From assembly GCA_008360975.2 (NCBI GenBank), contig CM039196.1, positions 3,658,001-3,722,000 on the forward strand: 64,000 nucleotides of DNA, in the 5' to 3' direction. Origin of the DNA: Lichenostomus cassidix. Lineage: Eukaryota; Chordata; Aves; Passeriformes; Meliphagidae. The position numbers and the translations under genes are program-made. Within the stretch, counting starts at the first letter, position 1; every line of letters begins with the position of its first letter. The notes beneath the pieces were generated by a model that ran no database searches, was not told the origin of the DNA, and saw only the letters and a list, made by a program, of their open reading frames with translations. Positions 1-12,700 of this stretch are shown here, piece after piece.

Positions 1-747
1 GGTGTGTGGGGATGCCGGAGATGACGAGCAGGCGGCTGTGGGCAGTGGGTCCCACCAGGGCCTGGCAGGCATCTGCCACTGCATCGTTGGTCACCCCCAG
101 CCCCTGGGGGTCCTTCTTGGTCAGGTGTCTGAGGATGATCAGCAGGGTCAGAGCTCTGTGGAACCACAGCATGTCCTCAGGCTTGCTGCCCCCGATGCTC
201 AGGAGCGCGGTGTCTGTCTCGGCTGCCCTGGATGAAGCCCTTTTCCCCGAAGATGAGGTCTTTTCCCGCTTCATTTTGACTTTTTTCCTCTTGGACAGCA
301 AGCTCGGGCTCTGTGGTGTCTGCCCTGGGGAAGATGAGGACGAGGAGGAGGAGTCACTAAGATTTGGGGCACTGGTGGATGAGATCACATTGGCTGTCAC
401 GCTCATGTTGATGGGCAAGGTGACTTCTGCCACAGCCAGGCACACTTCCATCAGGGCATGGAAGTAAGTGGAGAATCTTCCCTGGTCAGCCACTCCAACG
501 CCAGAGCCACCACAGGCATTCCCAGACACCCAGTTCTGGGTTTCCTCATCATAGAGCTTGTGCAGCTCTGACTGCAGGGCCATGAGCATGGCCAGGCAGG
601 GGTTGAGCTGCAGGGCAATGGATGAGGACAATCCTGCAGGATTCTTTTTCTGCTCCAGGTTGTGGATTTTGCGAAGCAGCTCGGCCAAGAGGTGAAAGAT
701 CAATTCTTTCACACATGCTGCCATGTCAGTTGTCCAGAGGAAGTTGC
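1..747 (-). CDS. HECTD4: HECTD4 exon 61 (aa 3159-3407+, runs off the left edge)
   Basis: This is the largest exon seen. It encodes GNFLWTTDMAACVKELIFHL, a helical stretch, then LSDSSSSSSSSPGQTPQSPS followed by the basic cluster LLSKRKKVKMKREKTSSSGK, then LWFHRALTLLIILRHLTKKD and ISGIPTH at the edge. No donor is visible, so it continues left of position 1. The basic cluster resembles a nuclear localisation signal (inference). Confidence 0.92.
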
Positions 748-3700
748 CTGTGTGAGGAAAGCAAGGCATTGCAGTCAGCAGTGTTTCACTGTTGGCAGTT
801 TTGTATATGTTAATTTATAAAAGTAACATTTAAAAAAGCCCAAGGAAAGCTCGTTTCAATGTCATGTCAGCAGTAAGGAAGGGAGGAAGGTTATTCCAAG
901 AATTGCAGATCAATAGAAAATTTCTGGAGTTTGGGGTAAATTTCAATATAATGGAAGAACTCAGGAAATTACAACTTTAATTATGTCCACCTGAGGCAGC
1001 ACATTATCAGTGCTCATTAATAAGGAAATACTCCATTCTCACCTAAAAATTCCACTACTTGTAAGAGAACTGAGGCAGGAATAGTATCCAGTTCGTCTTC
1101 AGATTTTCCATCCCCATCTTCTAATTTCCAGGTTAAGAGCTGTTCTGTGAATGCCATTGCCAGGGGGAATTCCAGGGGAAGGGAATGCAAGACCAACACA
1201 GCTCCAGGAGGAGGAGACACTCCTAAGCAAAAAGGTCCAAAAAAATCCTTATCATGATTCTGAGCATTGATAAAATAAAAGTATTTAGGATTTTTTCAAG
1301 GCTAAACTTGTGTTAAGTGAGAATTTTCTCTATAGCACCTTGTAATAAACAAATAGGAGTTTCTCTATATTGAAAAGCTGATATAATCTGTAATTATAAA
1401 TGTACAGAGAACATTTCATTCACATAAAGAAATGGAACAATTATCTAAATATACCTATAGCACTTTCCCCCAAAATAATTTATTTCTGTCTGATGGGTCC
1501 TGAAAACAACATCAGCAGAAGAACTTAAGGATCTCCAAGGGAAAGTTTTAAGAAATCACAGCACCCAGCCATCTTCAGTGCTCCAAATCCCACTGTCTCT
1601 CCCTTAAGTCAAGAGCAAAAAAAATATTAATGATTTTTCTTGCTGGAGAAGCTGGGGTGACCTAAGTACTGCTACACTGCAGATATATTCCTCTGTGGAT
1701 AAGAGGCTTCTACCAACACCTAAAAAAGCAATAAAAACTTATTTTCCATCCGAAACAGCTCCTCAAACACCAACAAAGAAATGAACATTTTGAATAAAAT
1801 GTTTTGAATACAAGCACTGCTTCGTGAACTCCTGGAATATAAAAAAATCAGAATCAGATGGTTGCCAATATTTATAAACCCAGGTTTTTTTTGGTTAAGA
1901 ATGATTGGGAATTACTGCTAGGGGTTCCTTGTACAAAAGGAACTGCTGTAACTGCTGGTAGGACTGGTAAGCACACAGGAAGGTGCTCCAGAGGCTGTAA
2001 CGCCACTGATCTCAGTTCTGAGAGCCCAGTGGAGGCTTTTTTGGTCTCTGTGGCTGTGCTCACCCAGTTTGATGTGCACCCTGTCGGTGGGGGTGATCAC
2101 AGCCGGGTACTGGTTGGTGGTGGGCGGCGGCGTGAGGCCGGTGTTGGTGGGGGAGGCGTCGCGCGGGTAGCACACAGCCTCGATGAGGTTCAGCTGCCCA
2201 TTCCTCTTCACCTTGTGGCCAAGACCATAGACCAGCACCCGAGCCCAGGGGGCCTTGTACAGGGATGAGCTGGGGAAACAGCAGCACAGCTTGGTTAGGC
2301 TCAAACCAGATGGAAAACATTCCAGCCACCACTCAGGAAGAAGTCTCGGAGAAAACTCTAGAAAAATAAGGAGCTCTATCCCCAGGATTACCAGGCTCAG
2401 ACCCAGCTTTGCCCCTCCATGACTTACTCTTTTCGGAATCCAGACTGACTTTCCTTGCAGGACACAATCACAAATGCAGCCCCAGGAAAATTCACATCCA
2501 TGTTGACTTTGGATTCGGAAATTGGGAATTCTTCGGCGGGAAACTGTTCTGGCGCCGCCTGTAACAAAACATTTCATCATGAAAGATCCCAAACAGCAAA
2601 CCTCCTTTCTTTTCTTTATTTATAGTGCTCTATAGCCAATGTATCTAATTAATTGCAAGTTGTGACACAGTGGGAAGCCACTTCATTTTAATACAATCCA
2701 GAGCATTGCTACTGCTTGTTTTCAGTGTGCTCATTACAATCAGGATAATAGAATCCATCCAGAGAAACAATTCCCTGGGAGGGACAGTTTTATGTAAATC
2801 ATAATCTCAGATAGAAAACTGAGAAAGGAACCCAACACTCTCATAAAACTGGACTGAATATTTTACCTGCAGAAAGGAGCAGATCTGCTTGGTGAGGTCC
2901 AACAGGCTCTCCTCTCCCTGATGCAGCGTCCGAGTGATGGCCACAGTGAGCCACTCCCTGATGGCCTGGGAATTGCCCTGGTAGAAGAGGTCTGTGGCAG
3001 CACAGGTCTGGGAATGGATGCAGTGCTGCAGGGACTGGGCAAGAAGAATGGAGCTTGAGCTGATGGTTCCATCTGGAATAACAAGGAGAGCAGCACAAAT
3101 TTGGAGATCGTTCCAAATGTTAAAACTTCTTTCTCCTAGGCTACATAAAAACACCTGGAAGATTCCCAACCTCTGTTTCCAAGTGGAAAACTTGCCTAGA
3201 AATCAGCAGGAGAAAGGATCCCCCCAGGCCCAGCCTTGTGGCTGGGATGGCCTCTCACTGCCAGCTGTGCTCCTCACCAGCCTCAGCCCAGCCCCTGGTT
3301 AGGGCAAACACAGAGCTGTGGGATCACCCTGGCTCTGACCCCTCTGGGAAGGCAGGAACACTTCCATTCATTGCAAAAGTACAATGAGGATGAGGTTTTT
3401 GGGCAGCCCCAAGTGGCTCTCAAGCCCTGACACCTCCTGGCTGTCATCCTGCAGCTCCTGGGAGAAGTCAAGGTAAACTAAAGTGCAGTCCACAAAGGCG
3501 AGGGCAACTCACTAAAATGCCAGTTTGGAAATTGGATGTATTAGAAGGACTTGAATTAGATAAATTTTGAAGAGGAAAAACGAAATTAAAGCTTGTAAAA
3601 TTATTCTCAAAGCCATGCAAAGAAGTGCTGTACTCTGCAAGAGGATCCTTCACAAGGTGGAATCTGTTAGAGGTAGCCAAGTTCTAAAGGAATTGGATGT

Positions 3701-6700
3701 GGGAACAGGACTTTTTCCAAAAGTAAAAAAAATCACTTTCTATTATTAAAAATCTCTATTTAGCACTTCCTACTTCCTCCTTATGCTCCAGCCACATGAC
3801 ACACATTTCTCTGCATGCAGAACTTTGTCACGACCATTGTCTTTGTCAACACTCACTGGAATGAGGCAAAGATTCTGTTCCATGATTCAGCACAAACATT
3901 TTCTAACCACATCTGTCAGTCCAGTGGGAAAAGGACAAACCACTTTGTGAAATGAAGAACAGTTCCATTTTGAAAACTGTGAGACCCAACTGGCATTTAG
4001 CTTTACTACCCAGCAACTTGAAAATGATCTCAATTCCTTGGGAGTTGTGCCACATGGATGATCCCACTGCCCCCAATAAAGAGAAGATCACTGGTGACAA
4101 AGGGACAGGAACACCCTGGGTGGGATCTTAGGAGGGACTCTGACCTCTCTTGAACACTTCTAATTAGATCATTAGCAACCACTTCAGTTTGGAACTTATC
4201 ACTGAGGTCAGGAGTCCATTGAGACATTCTTAAATACCATCATCATTAATCAACTAATAAAGAAATACCGAACTGATTGATTTTTTTTTATCCCCAGAAA
4301 AATACTGCACCAAAAAAGAGCTGTGACAAAACCAAGTGTTTACCAGGAAGAGGTGGTGCAAGAAGCTGGTTGGAGAGCAGCTGCAGGTGCTCCAGGGTGA
4401 TATCCCGGATGGCAGGAATGTGGAAGAGCCGAGTGAACATGTGGGGAGATTTGGGAGCAAAAATATTGAGCAGAGCCATGCGACAGTAGAGCTTGGCCAG
4501 GGCAGCTTCACTCCTCAACAGCTCCCTAGGGAACACAAACATTAATTCAGTTAATTCCCTAACATGAAATCCAATCATGACAAATTCAGAAGCTGTAGGA
4601 GGTAACCACACTACAGGAAAAGCTCTCCAGGTAATTCCAATTCAGGTACTACCAAGTGCCTTGTAACTACATCTCTCTTTTCACCTGTGAATTTGGATGT
4701 TGGTGTTATCCAGGGTGACCAATCCATTGGTTGCAGTTCTCCTGTATCCTGCAGGTGGCCTTTCCAACATGTCAATGGGATACCAGTACCTCACCAGGAC
4801 TCCCTCACTGCGCAGATAGGTCTCTACTTGCACCAGTTCATTCACCTGCAACACCAAACCCAGCACTGTCAATAACACAGTATTTATAACAACATTTTTC
4901 CTTTCAAGAGAGCTCCAAAATAGCATTCTAAGCAGCTTTTGCTCCCAGCTGTGTGGTGCTGACCCACGAAAAGCCTTCCCAATGTGTTTGTACTCACTGA
5001 ATCCACATCCAGAACGACCCCATGAAGGCCAAATGTCTTCAGCATGCCCCGAATGGCAAATTTGGGTAGAGCTGTTCCAACAGCACTGCTGGTGACATTG
5101 TTGCTGTCAGGAGAGCGAGTCACCACGGTGAGACCTGGTAGAAAGGGACACCAGTTTGAAGGGATTTTCCTGAGATGACAATTTCTGCAGTACATCCTGA
5201 GAGCCCCTGAGCTTTTCTTCTCCCCTCAGCATCCCTTGTGCTGCTCTTACCTTTCCGTACTTTATCAATTGTGAATTTGTTTGCTTCATCTTTGATATCC
5301 TCGATGGTGGGAAGGTAAAGATCCCTCGGGATGCCTCCATTTTCCTCATACAGGAATTCCACAGTTTGTCGTGCTATATCGACCATTCCTGAAAGACAGG
5401 AGGGACTGCAAGTCATTTCCCTCAGCCGCTTGTAAATAAGTTTTTATTCTCATTAAGATCCCAAGCAGATGAGTTTTTTAATTACTTAAATACTCTCTCA
5501 GTCAGGCAGAAAGATGGAAATTGGGAGTTTTCCTGAGAAAGCAGAGCTTTTCCTGAGCTTCTCATGAGGGCTCAGAATTCCTATCTTGCTCTTAGTGTGA
5601 CTTTCCCACAAACACGTCCTGCCAGACCCGAATACTACAAAACTCCCAAATCTCCTCTTATTATTATTTAAACCTCAAGAGTTTTGCCTTGATAGTGACA
5701 GACAGAAAATGCATGGATATAATTTCTTTCCAAACCATTATTCCAGAATATTTCTGTATCCACAACGAATTCTGTCACTATTTCTGAAAGCATTTTCCCT
5801 ATTTAAATAGTCCAACTTAGCAAGAGTGTTAAAGAAAAACCATGAGCAAAAACCAAATTCTAAACACTGGAGTGAAACAGCAAGTGATTTTTTGTTTAGT
5901 TTAAAATTTCCCGCCCTCACTGCAGTAAAATATGAAAGAAACACAGGTGTTCTCTCACTTCCTGCACATCACAGAGAACCATTTGCATGGAAATAAATAC
6001 AGCCATACCTAACTGTAAAGCTCCTTTAATCTGATCCAGCCCAGACTTCCTCTCAGCCTCATTACGGAATCTTCTTCTAATTGTAGGGAAAACTTTGGTT
6101 TCCCAGGCTTTGACCAAGAGGGCATAGTGATCCTCCTGCAAATACAGAAGTTTTTTAGAACACCAAGAGGGAAGTTTCCAGCAGCTACATTTTTGTTAGG
6201 GAAGCAGGAAAAACTTGTGTGGCAAAATTCCAGAATCTAAACAAGATCTGATTTTAGGCTCTATGTTAGAGAAGGCAGAGTTTGCCATGTTTCTCACCCT
6301 GGGAATATCATCATCGTCATCATCATCACTTTCATCATCTGCAATAGGAGGGGGGTGAGGATCAGGGCCTGAGGTGATGAAGTTCTCATAGCTCAGCTCC
6401 ATTTTATAGTGGCAGGATGTGTCACTGTCATACTCTGCAAGACAGAAATAATGAGATGATAATGCATGCAAAGACATCCCATGAAATTGGAGATACACAG
6501 CATTCCACGCTCCCCAATCAGGGGGTGGGAATGCAATGCCTTTTGACACAGCATAACCAATTGGCTGATCCAATCCACCGTAACATCCTATTGTACCCCA
6601 AGCCCTAACGAGATCATTTCTCATTGTAGCTACATTAATTATGAATAATTTGTGTATTCATAGAGATGAAGACTAAAGAAGATGGTTTTAATTGCCTTGT

Positions 6701-9700
6701 CTAAAATCAGATAAACACGGCTTTGATTTCTCGTACTACTCCATCTAACCAAGTAGCACCTAAGGACTAAGGACTGCAGCCAGGCTGGGCTTAAATCCTA
6801 TTTCCTCACTTGCTATTTCCCCGGGGAGAGATTTAAAGAGAGTGAATGTCACTTTACGTTGCTGAGCCGTGGCGACGGCGGCGATCCTGCAGGGTGGCCC
6901 ATGGGTGCCAGGGTCAGAGGCGATGCTGGTGCCAGCGTCATTGTCACTGTCAGAGGCCATGGCAAAGGGCAAGGCCTCGAAGTTGGCACTGATCTCCTCG
7001 GCCAGGTCGAGGCACAGGTCGGCGGCGTTGCGGTGAGCCTGGCCCTCGGCGTAGGCAAACGGCCGCGAGCCGAAGTTCGCCCGCACCTTGGTGTTCTGCA
7101 AAACGTCACAGGGGAGCATCAGATCCTGCTCTGAGCACTCACTCTGCCCAAGGCATGATCTGGTCACTCCTCCCTGACACGTGGATCCCCAGCTGGCACT
7201 CTGGGAAAGCTTGAAGCTGCTAAATGCACTTTTTGAACTCGCCTGTTTTCCAGCTTCAAGCTGCAGCGGCCTGAGCTGGGTGCTCTGCTGGCAAGGAATG
7301 CTAACAGAGAGGTTCCTGGCATGGCATTAGGCATCCTGCCAGGCCAGCTGCACATTGCTAGGCCAATGGACACAGAGAACCAAAATAATCACACAACACA
7401 TGCACCTGGGAGGGCTAATCAATACCTCAACCCACCCAAGAAAGGTAAAAATTATCAGTTTGCTTTTCTACAGAGCAGGTTCAATATTTTATATCATGTT
7501 ATTGGTATTTCTGAAAGTACATTAAATAATGTTTTTATGTTACAAACTTGCCTTTTTCTGAATGTGGACAACTGGCCACATTCCACCGGACACATCCTCT
7601 AGGTAGGGCACAAGTCTTTGCCCACAATATGTAAAATAAACTCTGCCCTTTGCTGGCTGCCCTGGAGGAGGGGGAGTTCCTTCTGTTCTTTCCCATCCAA
7701 TTCCTGCTACATCACCTGAAGAAAAATGAAATCATAAAAAGGATTTAATCAGTTTTCTCCTCCAGCATTTCCCTGACATTCAGAGGATTTTCTGCTGGGG
7801 CAGGTAAGGATTTTAGCCATGCTCTCACATACCAGGGGAAAGAGTCACATCCAGTCTGACACTCTTCCACTGCAGCAGGCTGGAGCCATTGTAATGCACT
7901 GCTCGCCCATTGCTGAGGGGCAACAAGGACAGAATGAGACAGAGCAGGGAGACAAAGCAGGATCACAACCCAAAGCTGTAATACTCAATAGGCGACTCAA
8001 CTCTCCTGATTTTGCAAAGATATTTCAGTCCATTTTAGCATTTCAATTAAAAAGTATATTGCCTACTACAGCCTCCTCCCCAGTTTGCTGACAAATGTAC
8101 TGAACATGATATTTGACATGCAACTCCAACCTACTTGTGAAAGAGACAGGTGCCCACTGGATTTGTCCAAGCCCCATCCCGTTTTTCAGCCTCTGTGGCA
8201 AATCCAAAAGAAACAATTGGCCCAGTGTCATCATCTGTATCTCCATAGGAAACCACTTCAATTTCCCAGTAGAATGATGGTGCCTAGAAATAAAAACAGT
8301 AACACATTTTAAAAAGTTATTTACAAAACAGAGGTTAAAGAGGCAATTTGCTTGCCTTTTTTTTTTTCATGCCCTGTTGAGTATTAAGTTTTGTGAAGTT
8401 GTAAAGTCTCACCTGTACTGGGACTGGGGAGGTGGCATAGATAAAGGTGCCCCGAGGAAGTCCCCCACCTGCACTGGGATCAGCCAGGAAGGTCACAGCA
8501 GTGAGGTGTGAGGAGAACATGCAGGCTCTCACTGGGGGGAACACCCTGGATGGGCTCCACGTGATTTCCTTGGGCTGCAAACACAACAGAGCAGTTTATT
8601 CTACCTGCAGTCACCCGCTAAAATACAACCACACGCTGCTTATGAGGGGCACATTTAACACAACCACAACAAATCACATCCAAACACAGAAATTCCCATT
8701 GAATGAGGTAATTCAAGAAGAATCCCCTCATTTTGGGCAGCAGCAGTAGGGTTCCCTTAGGGCAAAGGGTTCAACATTGTCCCTGTGCTCACCTGTCTCC
8801 TGTCTGCTTGGAGGGGAGGAGGAGGAGGCCGAGCACAGTCGCGGTACAACATCCGTAACCTCTCACACTGCATCTCCACAACCACCAGCCTCTCCCCTGC
8901 AACAACAACCCAAAACTTGAGTCCAACAGTGAAATCTTAATACAGAAATAAATATGGTATTTCCACTTGGAAGAGGTTTGATCAGCCTCGCTTGCCTAAA
9001 CAATGAAATTAGGGATCAAATTTGACATGTGCAAGTGTTTTCTCTTGTTTCATTTATATTTGGTTAGCAAAGATTCTCTCAGGTTAATTAAGATATAAAG
9101 TTCATTTTAGTGAGCAAGTTTATGGCCCAGCAAAGGCAGGAAAGCAAATGAATTTATGCCAGCTGTCAAAAAAATCAGTCCTTGCCCTTTTACACCAAAC
9201 TCACTTGGCTCCCACCCTGAACATCCTTCACTTCAGCCACTTTTCCTCTGGAATGTTCCTAAAACTTGCCCTTGAACTAAGATTTCTGCTGGGCCCACTG
9301 CTTATCCTTAAACAAGGAGAGCTCAAGGATCAGGAATGTAAGCAAGCATTGCAAAAACCAGCAATAAAGTCATGAAAAGAAAACACACAAATGATAATGT
9401 TAAGGAATACAGAGTAGGATATGCTGGAAGCAAGGGAAGTAAATAGTGCAGGGAAGAACCAGACCCAGGAATTGCTTCTTTGATATATAGAATAATCACA
9501 TTCTGGCCTAAATTTATGCCTACTGTTGAATGATTTAGGCTGACTATGAGCTGCTCTTCCATCAGCTGTGACAAGACACCCTGTCCTGTGCTGGTTTCTA
9601 AACTCTGAGTAGCTGGAGGACAAAACACTGGAATGATTCTAACAGCTGCTCTGCCTCTGACCTGATTAGGACAAGAAGGTGTTGGGTACATACCAGGGCT

Positions 9701-12700
9701 GCACTCCTGGGCCACCAAATTCAGAACTTCTACAGCAGCTGGGCACTGTTGAATGAATTCTTCACAGAATGAGCTGTCTTCCAAGAGCTGAGCCATCACC
9801 AGGCATGCTCTGAACAGAAAAATAATACATTTGAAGTGTTGCAAAAGTGTGGGCTGAATTCAAAGCTGGCTTTACAGTAGTGAAATCAAGGGTGGTCTTA
9901 ACACTGATTTTAGCTGGACCCTCCCCAAAGGCAGCTTTTTCCTGCCTCATAAATGGATTTATTGAAGCATTTGCTCAGTGTGCTACAGGAATACTCATGA
10001 ACAACACCCAGACACTAAAAGGCAGCAAACAGGAGTATTTGCAGTCCCTTGCTGCACACTCCCAGAGAAAGGCCACAAGAACTCATGCAATTGCCTTGGA
10101 TATTTGTGCACAAAGCCAAGGACTCACCTGGTTCTTATTTCAGCAAGGAGCCTGACCACTGCCATTACTGGGGTTGAGCCATCTCCTGTTGCAGGAAGTG
10201 AGGTGTGAATAGAGAGACTTCCCTCCTGAGGGAGCAACATGGACTGGACTGCCTGTACTACCTTCTCAGTAATGGACAGTTTATGAAGAGGCAATGCCTG
10301 ATGGTGGGGGGGCACGGTAAAAAGTTAAATTCAAGTAGTTAGTTTCTAAGAAATGAGGGTGTTTTATTACCTGGAGTTAATTCTTATATTATACTATTAC
10401 AAAATCAACACCAGTAAAATTTAAAAAAAAAACAAACCCCAAAACCAAACAAGAAACAAACCCCCCAACCCAGTATGCAATGGAATATATTTAAGCACAA
10501 AAGATGAATTTTCATGTTACTTGAATGAGAACTTAAATATATTGTAAAGATACACTTAAAACATTAAGGCAAACTTTACAAATCATTTATAAGCAAAGAT
10601 AAAACACTTTTTTTTTACATGCTGTAAAATAACAGTCATTATGCTGTGACAGAAATCAAGAAAGAAGCGAGATTATACTGAATATTTAATGTTTAAAACT
10701 GCCATACCTCAGATCTTGGAACACAGAGCCTAGATAATGGAATAGTTAAAGTGTCTGATGCCTGGGAGGTCTTTCTACTGTCTATAGTGGTGGGTGGGAA
10801 TTTGACCGTAGCTATACCTTCTTGTTCATTGATAGATGCCACAACTCCAATGCTTCCTGCTATTCCTTTGCCTAAAACCTACAACCAAAGAAGGCTGCAT
10901 GAGACTGAAGGTGTCACAACCAGGAATCAGGGAGTGTCTGACATCACACACCAACCACACTGCTCCCAAGGATCCCAATGCAGGGAAAACCTCAGGAGAG
11001 CACCAATTCTCATCTAAGATATAAAACAGGGACAGTGCAGAATTACCTGAACTTCAGAACCTATTTTAATTGTCTCCTTAAAGCCACCCAGAGCACACAG
11101 GGCAGCCACTGCCTGCCGAGCAATCCTTTGAAGTTTAGCCAGTTTCCTTCCACTGCTGCTGCCGTTCTCCAAAATGCTCTCTGCATATTTCCCAAGCTGT
11201 GGAATGTACATCAGAGCCCGAGACAGAACCTGAAGACAGAAGCAAAAATACCAGGGAACGACTTCAAAGCACAATTCCAACAAAAACCAATGCCCCAAGC
11301 CTCCAGCCCACACAGTCTCAAAAGAATTAGTTTTGTTCTTGAAGAGAATTATGTAACTCAGAATATTCCAAGTTCTCTGAAGTGTGAGCACTATCAAAGC
11401 CAGGTCCATTCCCTGGCAACTTTTATAAAATACAATCTTGGCAGAAGTCTTTGCTGATGATTTCACCTAAGGAATAGATTAGGTGCTGCAGGATTCAGAG
11501 GAACACAAAACAACGTGTTGTGTTCCAGCCAGCACTTTGTACCCTCAGAGGCCACAGCCAAGGTAGAATAACCTGACACAGGCGAGGGAACTCCCTAGCA
11601 AACAGCATTGTTAATGCCTGAAAAGAATGAGAGGACATTATCTAATGATGGGTACATTTTCAGTATTTATTCCACCCTGAGACAGCTGAGGAAGGGCCAG
11701 GTCTGTGCTGTTAAACACCCTGGTGTGAACTGCTTGTGTACTAAAGCAGAAAGGAGCAACTCAGGCCTTGCTAATCATCAGATTCTCTAACTACTCAACC
11801 CCCAGTGAGGAACGGGACACTCATGGTGGTGTTTGCTCACTTTTTCAGCAGTTGTTGTCCAGATCTGGGCTGCATTGGACTCTGGGGCCATGAGCAGGCT
11901 GTGCAGCAGGGCAATCACCTCTGCTGCCATGCTGTTTGCAACGTGCCCACTGATGAACGGCCTCACGGGATCCGTCCTGGCCAGGAGACAAACATTCAGT
12001 TCAGGAAAAGAAGCTTCAGTTGTCAATAAGACACAGCACAAAAAACCCACAAGGAAGTTTATGAACAGCCAGAGAGATACAGCACAAAAAATACCCACAA
12101 GGAAGTTTATGAATAGCCAGATTATCTTTGGGAGTGTAATAAATATCGGTATAGAGAAAAGCAGAATGCAGACTGAGTGATTTACCTGGCAAGCTCTGAA
12201 TTCCTCTCTCTGCAAATGGATGTTTGTGCAGTCTTCTTTTTATCCCCAGTGGACAAGCCACTGGTGGTCTCTGGATTGACAGTCTCTATGGGTGGCCCAA
12301 CACTCACTATGAGCCCAGATTGTGCCCACTTGGTTGCCTTTCTAAGAGCTGCAGCAGCTTCTTCTGTAATGACTTCACAGCAGCCACTCTGCAAAGGGAA
12401 TTGTCACGGAAGGCAAAATGTCAGATGTGTTTGGTAATTCTCCTCATGTAAAAGTGCTGAGAACATGGCAAAAGTCCCTCCTGGGTGGCTATTAGTCAAA
12501 GGACAAGCTCTGTCTCTTGCTTTTTATCATCTACAGAGAGATCAGGGATCAATGCACTGACTTTCACATGTCATTCTTAGATTAGCAGTTCAGTTTCCCT
12601 GATCAAAAGGCCACAAATGAGTATTTCTGGTGCAAACATTCAAGAACATGTCTGAAAACAGACAGGAAATTTTAATTCAAGTGTGTGGCTTAAAATTTGC

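Noticed and set aside
2..467. Plus-strand open frames over exon 61
   Set aside because: They are antisense shadows of the HECTD4 coding frame, which has splice sites, phase and family resemblance.
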